A stretch of 21,259 bases of DNA from JANWLD01 sp036276695 (lineage in GTDB: Bacteria > Patescibacteriota > Saccharimonadia > Saccharimonadales > 2-12-FULL-41-12): assembly GCA_036276695.1 (NCBI GenBank), contig DASUOI010000007.1, positions 1 to 21,259 on the forward strand. The letters run 5' to 3'. A program made the position numbers and the translations under genes. Positions 7,090 to 12,663 of this stretch are shown here, piece by piece (positions within the stretch are counted from its first letter, which is position 1; every line of letters starts with the position of its first letter). The notes below the pieces were generated by a model. The model saw nothing but the letters and a program-made list of their open reading frames with translations. It was not told the DNA's origin and did no database searches.

Positions 7090-7219
7090 TTTCCAGTCAA
7101 GACAATATGGCTGGTCCTCTGACTATTCACGCAACACTACTACTTCCGTACCGTAAAGAGTAGGTGAGGAGTTCGCGCAAAGACTCCAAAATCTGCCAGC
7201 CTGAATCCATAGGTTTTTT
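7090..7219 (+). ncRNA. Candidate structured RNA between two orphan genes
   Basis: A consensus TATAAT lies at 7078-7083, just after the upstream stop, and no ORF follows. The segment can fold into a closing stem GGCTGG (7109-7114) with CCAGCC (7196-7201) enclosing two hairpins: CTACT/AGTAG (about 7140-7163) and GGAGT/ACTCC (7168-7187). It ends in a run of six T (7214-7219) that merges with the third 37-bp element. There is no good -35, and the stem before the T-run is weak. It could instead be the leader or the 3' tail of neighbouring mRNAs. Confidence 0.35.
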
Positions 7220-7254
7220 GCTCATGCTTGTAAAATATTGCATGATATGAAATT
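7218..7254 (+). promoter_or_regulatory. 37-bp shared upstream element, copy 3
   Basis: Identical to copy 2 over its first 32 positions, then one change. It lies 28 bases before ATG 7283, as in copy 2 (27 bases). Confidence 0.7.
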
Positions 7255-7282
7255 ATTGTAAGAATTAGCTATAGGAGAAGAA

Positions 7283-7870
7283 ATGCCGATTACAAGATTA
7301 GAAGCTAACTCTATTATAGAAGCGAAAGAAGCATTAAGAATGAGTGCGGCTGAGTCAGATGGTCGTCCTACTGGCGAGGCTGTACGGCGACTTGCATTAG
7401 CTTATATAGGTGATGAGGCACCTACAGAAGTAACCAGAGCCCCTTATTGGCTGGGAGAAAAGTCAAGATGGGGTCGAGGGGTTTATATGCTAAAAACAGT
7501 TTCCGTAGAAGGTGTTGTCGTAAACGGCGAAGAGTTGATTACACTATCGCATCGAGTTCAAGCACGGCATAGAACACGAAGTTTTGCACCCGATATTAAA
7601 GCATTAGTTCCTCTTTATAGAGAATTGGGTTTTATTAAGGATTTAGGTTCGATGGTCTTTGATGAGGATGAACCGGTAGAAGGAACAAGACAATCAGTTA
7701 ATCTTCATGGGAAGTTTGGAGAAGTAGCTTCCGATGTGGTGTTTGATGCAGATGACCAAAGAGTTTCAGGCGTTATTGTTGATCAAATGCTAGAACTACC
7801 CGATGAACCGGAAATCATATCGCCAGCCGAGGCGGCAAATCGTGAATTGCAAGCAGCCGGGGTGGTCTAA
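7283..7870 (+). CDS. Orphan protein under the 37-bp element
   Basis: 195 aa from ATG 7283, with AGGAG at 7273-7277 and five-base spacing. The N-terminus (residues 1-45) looks helical (SIIEAKEALRMSAAESD). The middle is mixed: WGRGVYMLKTVSVEGVVVNG, then a basic stretch HRVQARHRTRS. The C-terminus is acidic. No export signal, membrane segment or recognised catalytic motif. Function unknown. It ends three bases before the convergent MFS gene's stop codon with no visible terminator between them. Confidence 0.75.
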   Translation: MPITRLEANSIIEAKEALRMSAAESDGRPTGEAVRRLALAYIGDEAPTEVTRAPYWLGEKSRWGRGVYMLKTVSVEGVVVNGEELITLSHRVQARHRTRSFAPDIKALVPLYRELGFIKDLGSMVFDEDEPVEGTRQSVNLHGKFGEVASDVVFDADDQRVSGVIVDQMLELPDEPEIISPAEAANRELQAAGVV

Positions 7871-7873
7871 TAT

Positions 7874-9304
7874 TTAGCCTAGGTGGACGGCTTCGGAAGT
7901 AGTTGGCTCGCCTTTTACGTGTTTGATGGCTACTAGAGCTATTATTGATGCGGCTAAGGCAAAGAACGCTCCTATCAAAAATGCCTCATGTGCTCCGGCG
8001 ACTTGAGCCTCCGCCTGTGTTCCGCCGTTCGTAAGAGACTTTGTGAACTGCGAGGAATAAACGCCGCTTAGGATTGCAAGGCCTAAGGCTCCGCCGACTT
8101 GCTGAGAAGTGTTTAATATACCTGATGCCAAACCCGACTTATCTTTAGGTACGCCGGAAGTAGCAGCAATGGTAATGCTAACAAACATGCTGCCCAAACC
8201 TATCGCCATTAGCATAAGGCCGGGGAAGACGTCAGTCCAGTAATCGCCAGCTACCTGTAAGTTGCTAAAAACCAAAAGCCCGGCGGCGAGGAAGAGAGGA
8301 CCTATTACCATCGGCGGTTTGTATCCTGTCTTACTGACCAACTGGGAAACTATCGCCGAACCTGCACCTATGACTATCGTTACCGGGAAAAAGGCAAGAC
8401 CGGTCTTAACAGGAGAGTAGCCAAGGACTGTCTGCAAATATAGAGTAAGGAAAAAGAACATAGCGAACATGCTGGCTGTAATCGGGAACTGCATCATATT
8501 AGCGCCTCTTAAGTTCCGGATTTTAAATATAGAAAAGGGTACTAGCGGCTGTTTTGAGCGAAGCTCATTGAAGACGAACGAGATTAAAAGAGTAGCGGAA
8601 ACACCGAAGAAAAGCAGACTTTTGTTGGAGGTCCAGCCATATTCCGGTGCTTTGACCAAGCCATAAACAAGCGTCATAAGCCCGGTGGTTACGAGTACTG
8701 CTCCGGGGAGGTCCAGATGAGCGTGCTTTAGCTCTCCTTTGCTTTCTGGGATGACCTTGCTGGCGAAAAATATAATAGCCAGGCCTATCGGAATATTGAC
8801 AAAAAAGTTCCATTCCCAGCCCAGATATTCTGTCAGTACTCCGCCTAAAAGTAGCCCGGCCGCAGCACCACCGGCGGCAACTCCGCCCCAGACACCAAGT
8901 GCTTTATTGCGTTCTTTGCCCTCTTTAAACGTGTTGATGATTATAGATAATGCGGCAGGGGACATGAAAGCCGCGCTTAGACCTTGAATGGCTCGCAGTA
9001 CTATCAGCATAGTGTCGGACTGGCTGAAACCAGCTACCAAAGAAGCTGCTGTAAAGGCCGTAACACCGCCTAGGAATAGCCTCTTACGTCCGAAAAGATC
9101 AGCGGCACGCCCGCCGAATAATAGGAACCCGCCGAAAGCTAAGGTATATGCAGTGACGACCCATTGTAGGTTCGCAGGATTGAAATTTAACGTGCTTTGA
9201 ATAGATGGCAGAGCCACATTAACAATTGATATATCTAAGACCACCATGAACTGGGCTAACGCCATAAGCAACAGTACCTGGCCCTTATGAATCTTTCCGG
9301 GCAT
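7874..9304 (-). CDS. MFS drug:H+ antiporter, DHA2 (EmrB/QacA-like) family
   Basis: 476 aa, about 14 membrane segments, inner membrane. Diagnostic motifs are in place: motif D1 LDISIVNVALPSI (about 23-35), motif A GGRAADLFGRKRL (64-76), motif B RAIQGLSAAFMSPAALS, and motif C-like GVWGGVAAGGAAAGLLLGG followed by GWEWNFFVNIPIG. Family members export hydrophobic or cationic compounds using the proton gradient; the substrate cannot be predicted. The start is ATG 9304 with AAGGAGA a few bases upstream. The leader contains a 9-bp inverted repeat adjoining the Shine-Dalgarno and a 12-bp palindrome further upstream, which suggests ligand-responsive control, although no MarR/TetR-type regulator is encoded in the window. 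Confidence 0.93.
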   Translation of the reverse strand: MPGKIHKGQVLLLMALAQFMVVLDISIVNVALPSIQSTLNFNPANLQWVVTAYTLAFGGFLLFGGRAADLFGRKRLFLGGVTAFTAASLVAGFSQSDTMLIVLRAIQGLSAAFMSPAALSIIINTFKEGKERNKALGVWGGVAAGGAAAGLLLGGVLTEYLGWEWNFFVNIPIGLAIIFFASKVIPESKGELKHAHLDLPGAVLVTTGLMTLVYGLVKAPEYGWTSNKSLLFFGVSATLLISFVFNELRSKQPLVPFSIFKIRNLRGANMMQFPITASMFAMFFFLTLYLQTVLGYSPVKTGLAFFPVTIVIGAGSAIVSQLVSKTGYKPPMVIGPLFLAAGLLVFSNLQVAGDYWTDVFPGLMLMAIGLGSMFVSITIAATSGVPKDKSGLASGILNTSQQVGGALGLAILSGVYSSQFTKSLTNGGTQAEAQVAGAHEAFLIGAFFALAASIIALVAIKHVKGEPTTSEAVHLG

Positions 9305-9318
9305 TTTTGTCTTCTCCT

Positions 9319-9340
9319 TATTTAAGTGGTTACTTAAATA
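9319..9340 (-). promoter_or_regulatory. 9-4-9 inverted repeat abutting the MFS gene SD
   Basis: TATTTAAGT and ACTTAAATA form a perfect repeat around four bases; on the reverse strand the 3' arm runs directly into AGGAGA. It suits a MarR-type operator or an mRNA hairpin. Confidence 0.55.
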
Positions 9341-9352
9341 TAGTGTACACTA
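9341..9352. promoter_or_regulatory. 12-bp perfect palindrome upstream of the MFS gene
   Basis: TAGTGTACACTA, directly adjacent to the previous repeat and in the position expected for the -10 region of the MFS promoter. Candidate regulator-binding site. Confidence 0.45.
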
Positions 9353-9373
9353 CTGGCTTAAATAGTTATATGT

Positions 9374-9652
9374 CTAATGGCGGGATGATCTAAGCATTGC
9401 GGGAGTAAATTGACCACCATCAAATAGTTTTTCATCATCAGGGCTTAAGCCCTCTTCTTCTGGCTCAGCACTTTGAGGAGGTCCATCGACTGCTCTAGAT
9501 ACTCGGTAGCCTAGATCTTCAAGTTTTTCTAAAGTCGCAAGTTCATCTAAAGCACCTGCGCGCTCAGCCTCTTGCCTATAAGCGTAATCTTGCTCAACTT
9601 CGGGAGGTAATCCGGCTTCAATTTTAGCGCCTAAACTAGCTTCGGTTAACAT
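9374..9652 (-). CDS. Small orphan protein, acidic
   Basis: 92 aa. The N-terminal two thirds (about 10-55) are predicted helical (VEQDYAYRQEAERAGALDEL, then ATLEKLEDLGYRV) and the tail is acidic and Pro-rich (PPQSAEPEEEGLSPDDEK). No signal peptide. No Shine-Dalgarno: an extended -10 (TGGTATAAT) ends six bases before ATG 9652, suggesting leaderless expression, and this supports the gene being real. The upstream flank is the T-run of the RRM-gene terminator. Function unknown. Confidence 0.6.
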   Translation of the reverse strand: MLTEASLGAKIEAGLPPEVEQDYAYRQEAERAGALDELATLEKLEDLGYRVSRAVDGPPQSAEPEEEGLSPDDEKLFDGGQFTPAMLRSSRH

Positions 9653-9658
9653 TGTTAT

Positions 9659-9664
9659 ATTATA
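9659..9664 (-). promoter_or_regulatory. Extended -10 box of a probable leaderless transcript
   Basis: TATAAT preceded by TGG on the reverse strand, six bases before ATG 9652. No convincing -35 is visible. Confidence 0.5.
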
Positions 9665-9684
9665 CCATATATATCTTAAAAAAT

Positions 9685-9716
9685 AAAGACTTCCGAGCCG
9701 AAACCCGGAAGTCTTT
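9685..9716 (-). terminator. Intrinsic terminator of the RRM gene
   Basis: AAAGACTTCCG and CGGAAGTCTTT form an 11-bp stem with a ten-base loop, followed on the reverse strand by a T-rich tract. The forward strand also ends TCTTTT, so it may be bidirectional. Confidence 0.75.
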
Positions 9717-9734
9717 TAACTTAAAACAGTGGAT

Positions 9735-10034
9735 TTACCAGCTGTTTTTTTGTCCGCCAAAACCGCCGCCGCGATTGTTATCGCGAGGTTGTTTTGGTCG
9801 GGCTTGGTTGACGGTTATATTCCGTCCGCCAACGTCTTTGCCGTTCATCTCCGACTCGGCTTTTTTGCCTTCGTCGTCGTTTTCGAACTCGACGAAACCA
9901 AAGCCTTTGCTGCGTCCGCTATCACGATCAGTGATAACTTTAGCGCTGGCAACTGTTCCGAACTCAGCAAAAAGCTGCTGAAGTTCATCGTCATTAGTTG
10001 AGAAGGGCAGGCCTCCTACAAACAATTTATACAT
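9735..10034 (-). CDS. Single-RRM RNA-binding protein, Gly-rich tail
   Basis: 99 aa. One RNA recognition motif fills residues 2-78: RNP2 is LFVGGL (4-9) and RNP1 is KGFGFVEF (43-50) with the two exposed Phe that stack on RNA bases. A short Arg/Gly-rich tail follows (DNNRGGGFGGQKNSW). Such proteins occur in cyanobacteria and many CPR genomes and act as RNA chaperones, often cold-induced; the RNA target here is unknown. The purine-rich AAGAAAGAAC upstream is only a weak Shine-Dalgarno. A candidate promoter further upstream (TTGCTT-17-TTTAAT on the reverse strand, about 10155-10195) would give a leader of more than 100 bases. The gene has its own terminator at 9685-9716. Confidence 0.92.
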   Translation of the reverse strand: MYKLFVGGLPFSTNDDELQQLFAEFGTVASAKVITDRDSGRSKGFGFVEFENDDEGKKAESEMNGKDVGGRNITVNQARPKQPRDNNRGGGFGGQKNSW

Positions 10035-10183
10035 TGAGTTGTTCTTTCTTACTTTCTCTTAATATTATCGACCTAAAATCTGCTTAAGTTTCCTGGATCT
10101 GCTGTGTCGAACGCTACTAAGAGAACTAATCGAACCTGATCAAGAACCTGAGATCTTACTAACGCATTAAAACATAAACTGAT

Positions 10184-10213
10184 TTGACAAGCAAATGCTC
10201 TTTGACGCATAAT
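10184..10213 (+). promoter_or_regulatory. Promoter TTGACA-18-CATAAT pointing toward the structured element
   Basis: A perfect -35 TTGACA (10184-10189), an 18-bp spacer and CATAAT (10208-10213). The expected start near 10220 lies upstream of the structured element at 10250-10390 and the small ORF at 10439. It overlaps the divergent promoter region of the RRM gene. Confidence 0.5.
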
Positions 10214-10249
10214 CTTTACTTGGACGTTACAAAAACAAAAAACCTCACA

Positions 10250-10390
10250 AATTTGCACCAGTCAACCTGCTTTCAAGCAGAGCTTGAAATACCGTTGACT
10301 TGGCTAGGGCCAAGCACGATTTTCTTCTGCTGAGCCCAGCGCAATGTACAGTTCGTACATTTTGCTGTGCTTCTCAAAGATAAATCGCAC
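10250..10390. ncRNA. Conserved structured element, copy 1 (strand uncertain)
   Basis: Shares sequence and spacing with copy 2 (12188-12326). In forward orientation TTTGCACCA is followed by outer stem AGTCAAC/GTTGACT (10260-10266 with 10294-10300), which encloses CCTGC and the hairpin TTTCAAGC-AGA-GCTTGAAA (10271-10289). Then comes CTTGGC-TAGG-GCCAAG (10299-10314). A second domain is closed by CGATTT/AAATCG (10317-10322 with 10382-10387) and holds AATGTAC-AGTTC-GTACATT (10343-10361). There is no good ORF. The paired bases differ between copies yet still pair. It could be an RNA or a folded-DNA element such as a MITE. Confidence 0.55.
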
Positions 10391-10438
10391 TATGCTCTAA
10401 CCTGCAAACTTGTGAATAAAAAGCGAAAGAGGGGATTG

Positions 10439-10516
10439 ATGCTTGACTACGAGTTTAGCAAAACCGACGACCGGGCCATTATCAAAATCGACGGAATCAT
10501 AAAAGCAATAAAGTAA
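10439..10516 (+). CDS. Possible 25-aa small protein
   Basis: ATG 10439 follows AGAGGGG (10428-10434) by four bases and runs 25 codons to TAA. The peptide begins MLDYEFSKTDD, continues RAIIKIDGII and ends KAIK: an acidic start and an amphipathic Ile/Lys-rich end. It lies downstream of the forward promoter at 10184 and the structured element. The stop falls one base from the convergent hydrolase gene's stop. Good ribosome site and tight fit, but too short to judge; it could be chance. Confidence 0.35.
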   Translation: MLDYEFSKTDDRAIIKIDGIIKAIK

Positions 10517-10517
10517 C

Positions 10518-11546
10518 TTACTGATTATCTTTTACGTAAGATATTAGTCTGGGCTGGTGCCTAGCAAGCCCTATATCCTGTCCGTCATTAGGCCATTCAT
10601 CAAACTGGACGCGCCCGCCTGTCTCAACCTGCAGTCTTTGTAGTTCGTCTCTCACGGGCCTTGTTAATCTTCCTATTGAACTCTTGCCTGCGAAGATAAA
10701 GTCAGCCCTTAATTCCGGCTGTGTTTCTAGGGCGGCTTCCAAAGCCTCCATACCCATATCTCTTGTTGCCGGAGATTTCCTGAGCATTAATCTGGCAATT
10801 GTTCTTTCTCGTGCCATTAGCCCCACATGGCCGCTTGGCTCCGCTGTGCGTATCGGCCCAAAATCTTCAACTAATGGAACAAACTCTTTGCTGAAAGCAT
10901 CTTCTAATTTTTGCTCGCCTTCGACATCGGATTCACTTCTTCTTTCTTTGCGGCTTTTTGCTGCGTCTGCAATATATCGGCCAGCAAGAGCTATTGGAGA
11001 ACGCTGCTCCATACCCATAGGGTCGAAACCAAAAAGTCTGCGCACGCGCACGCCTTTCTCAGCGGCTTGTGCTGCAAATTCGACTGCGAACAATTCGCCA
11101 ACTGTTTCACCAGTCAGGGTTATATCTCGCATATCTGGAACTAAATCCAAAGTAGCCTCTAGTTGTGCGTTCGCGATTGAAGCGACCGAACCGACCCCTT
11201 TTGTAATATCTTTTCGCTGGTCTTTTGTTAATCTGTCCGATGCGCCATGAGCAGGGAGGTCTATAGAAAGATATCCTTGTTCTGGGAATGCAAGCGCATA
11301 CTGGCTTGCTATATACTGTTGGTCCGCATTGCCTGTACTACCAAAAAGGCTATTCGGTCTAACGATGAGGGAGTTGCCGCCGAAATCTCTGTTTGCATGA
11401 ATTGCGGAGAAGTTTTGACCATTATCTGCCGTACCTAGTTTTTGTTCCGTTACCTCACGTAAGATACTTGCTTGTTGCTCTGGTTCTGTAAAACCAAAAG
11501 CTTCAATATTTGCCGGCTCGTATCTTTCAAACCCCAGATCTGCCAT
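10518..11546 (-). CDS. Alpha/beta-hydrolase-like protein with atypical nucleophile elbow
   Basis: 342 aa. The segment GYLSIDLPAHGASD (91-104) is the strand-4 region and oxyanion-side loop typical of alpha/beta hydrolases. The next expected landmark, the nucleophile elbow G-x-Ser-x-G, appears as LTGETVGE (144-151) with Thr148 in place of Ser. DEWPNDGQDIGLARHQPRLI (316 onward) sits where the catalytic His loop is expected, with H330 a candidate. A charged insertion (about 195-225) replaces part of the cap. No signal peptide. It may be a Thr-nucleophile enzyme or an inactive binding protein; substrate unknown. No Shine-Dalgarno; a promoter with -10 nine bases from the ATG suggests a near-leaderless mRNA. 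Confidence 0.65.
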   Translation of the reverse strand: MADLGFERYEPANIEAFGFTEPEQQASILREVTEQKLGTADNGQNFSAIHANRDFGGNSLIVRPNSLFGSTGNADQQYIASQYALAFPEQGYLSIDLPAHGASDRLTKDQRKDITKGVGSVASIANAQLEATLDLVPDMRDITLTGETVGELFAVEFAAQAAEKGVRVRRLFGFDPMGMEQRSPIALAGRYIADAAKSRKERRSESDVEGEQKLEDAFSKEFVPLVEDFGPIRTAEPSGHVGLMARERTIARLMLRKSPATRDMGMEALEAALETQPELRADFIFAGKSSIGRLTRPVRDELQRLQVETGGRVQFDEWPNDGQDIGLARHQPRLISYVKDNQ

Positions 11547-11555
11547 AATATGTAT

Positions 11556-11584
11556 ATTATACTATAAAATTACTTAAATTGCAA
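11556..11584 (-). promoter_or_regulatory. Promoter TTGCAA-17-TATAAT of the hydrolase-like gene
   Basis: Reverse strand: -35 TTGCAA (11579-11584), 17-bp spacer, perfect -10 TATAAT (11556-11561), nine bases before ATG 11546. The leader would be about three bases. Confidence 0.65.
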
Positions 11585-11834
11585 TACAGGCTTAAGGCCT
11601 CGTTCATAAATTCTACCTCCATATTTTCTACTAATAATAGTGACATTTGTTAACTATTCAGTCTGTAAGAAATTTATCCTGAAAATCAAAAAAGCTTTAC
11701 ATTAGGAGAACTCCCCAAGAGAGAGTACACTAAGAAGTAACGAGTTAAGCATTCTCAACAATTGTCCAAGCTTAGGAGGTTTAAGGCAAAGCTGCAACCG
11801 CTCAGTTATAAACCTTAAACGAAAGGAAGACATT

Positions 11835-11954
11835 ATGTCTTTACTAACAAATCTTAAATATAAAGTGGCTAAAGAAACCTCTCTGTTAAACTCAGATGAG
11901 TCCAAGCCAAAAGAAGATGCTCCGGTAGAAAAGCCTACCGACGAGTCCAAATAA
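11835..11954 (+). CDS. 39-aa charged small protein
   Basis: ATG 11835 follows GAAAGGAAG (11821-11829), a strong Shine-Dalgarno, and runs 39 codons to TAA. The peptide starts MSLLTNLKYKVAKETSLL and continues with an acidic/basic, Pro-containing tail (SKPKEDAPVEKPTDESK). No membrane segment. A perfect terminator hairpin follows 20 bases later, marking a self-contained gene. The 280 bases upstream hold no other gene; AGGTTTA and TAAACCT near 11779 and 11815 could pair in a leader. No clear promoter was found. Function unknown; too short for most gene callers. Confidence 0.65.
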   Translation: MSLLTNLKYKVAKETSLLNSDESKPKEDAPVEKPTDESK

Positions 11955-11974
11955 TATACAGTCAGTCTGTATAT

Positions 11975-12001
11975 AAAAGACCCCCTGAGTGGGGGTCTTT
12001 T
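11975..12001 (+). terminator. Strong intrinsic terminator of the 39-aa gene
   Basis: AAAAGACCCCC and GGGGGTCTTTT form a perfect 11-bp stem with a TGAGT loop; the last four T serve as the U-tract. Confidence 0.88.
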
Positions 12002-12021
12002 AATGTTTAGATACTATCTAG

Positions 12022-12059
12022 TTGGTAGCAGGGCATAAAGCCAATGTCTTGGCTTTATG
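12022..12059. repeat. tRNA-Met 3'-end copy plus perfect hairpin
   Basis: TTGGTAGCAGGG (12022-12033) repeats the acceptor end of the tRNA-Met gene (12103-12114) in the same orientation. It adjoins a perfect hairpin, CATAAAGCCAA and TTGGCTTTATG around TGTC (12034-12059). The rest of the gap to 12103 has only a GAGCGAAGC-containing weak hairpin. Confidence 0.55.
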
Positions 12060-12103
12060 TAGACACGAGCGAAGCGTCGTTGTGATAAACAGTAAAAAGT
12101 TCT

Positions 12104-12180
12104 TGGTAGCAGGGGGCGGGATTGAACCGCCGACCTCAGGCTTATGAGTCCTGCGCTCTAACCATCTGAGCTACCCTGCC
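12104..12180 (-). tRNA. tRNA-Met (anticodon CAT), elongator likely
   Basis: 77 nt with encoded CCA (12104-12106). Arms: acceptor GGCAGGG/CCCTGCT with a G1.U72 wobble and A73; D-arm GCTC-AGATGGTTA-GAGC; anticodon loop CTCATAA; T-arm GGCGG-TTCAATC-CCGCC. The anticodon stem CAGGA/GCCTG leaves an A31/G39 mismatch next to the loop. A CAT anticodon also fits tRNA-Ile2, whose C34 is modified to lysidine by TilS (encoded at 17319). The G1.U72 pair and overall form resemble elongator tRNA-Met of Firmicutes, which I favour. Confidence 0.88.
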
Positions 12181-12187
12181 GTATAGA

Positions 12188-12326
12188 TTTTGCGCCATGC
12201 TATCCTGCTTTCTGGCAAAGCCAGAAACACTGCCAGCATTCTTGGTTATTTTCGGTTTGCAACTTGCGGTATTCATTCACCGTACAGCAAGTACGGCTCA
12301 TTCCACTCCTCAGCTGCGCACCAAAA
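12188..12326. ncRNA. Conserved structured element, copy 2 (strand uncertain)
   Basis: Forward orientation: TTTGCGCCA, outer stem ATGCT/AGCAT (12197-12201 with 12235-12239) enclosing CCTGC and TTTCTGGC-AAA-GCCAGAAA (12209-12227). Then CTTGG and ATTTTC. The second domain is closed by TTTTcGGT with ACCAAAA (12249-12256 with 12320-12326) and holds CCGTAC-AGCAA-GTACGG (12280-12296). The distance from the first hairpin to the GTAC hairpin is 52 bases, against 53 in copy 1. It lies directly 5' of tRNA-Met on the reverse strand. From here to 12399 I see no gene; the 68-codon forward ORF over it is judged spurious. Confidence 0.55.
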
Positions 12327-12399
12327 CTAACTCAAGCGCAAAAACTGTACAGCACGGACATATGACAGGGGTAAATATAGCATGTTTTAATGACATGTA

Positions 12400-12663
12400 C
12401 TAGTGATTATCTCTGGTTTTTAACCACCAATTTTTAATAAATGAGACGGTCATAGTTGACAACAAGAATCCGATGGTTGGTATTAGGGCGCTGACAAACG
12501 GTTTCTCAATATCGGCTGATAGCATAAATAAAACCACGACAATGTAAGTTAAGGTTGCAACTAAACAACGTCTTAACAAGCTGGTTTCCCAAGCTTTATC
12601 CAGCTCTACTTTTTTATTGCGAGCTTCTATTGCGGTAATCCGCTTTTCTAAATCCTTACTCAT
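12400..12663 (-). CDS. Small two-helix membrane protein, third gene of the xfp-acsA operon
   Basis: 87 aa. An N-terminal charged helix (MSKDLEKRITAIEARNKKVE) of coiled-coil type is followed by KAWETSLLRR and two hydrophobic segments (about 35-50 and 57-75), ending in basic KNWWLKTRDNH. Similar small proteins with a charged helix and two membrane segments occur in many bacteria and archaea with no known role. The ATG at 12663 directly adjoins the acsA stop (12664-12666), so translation is probably coupled; no clear Shine-Dalgarno. Confidence 0.75.
   Translation of the reverse strand: MSKDLEKRITAIEARNKKVELDKAWETSLLRRCLVATLTYIVVVLFMLSADIEKPFVSALIPTIGFLLSTMTVSFIKNWWLKTRDNH

Noticed and set aside
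4199..7870. Orphan block considered as a prophage or mobile element
   Set aside because: No integrase, terminase, capsid or transposase features, no flanking repeats; gene sizes and ribosome sites resemble the rest of the window.
9652..10001. Two forward ORFs over the RRM gene
   Set aside because: Antisense shadows of an unambiguous RRM protein; no start signals.
10073..10258. Reverse ORF of 61 codons upstream of the RRM gene
   Set aside because: No ribosome-binding site and a low-plausibility composition; the region is better explained as promoter and leader.
12197..12403. Forward ORF of 68 codons
   Set aside because: It runs across the structured element, has no ribosome-binding site, and its frame is broken by stops in element copy 1.
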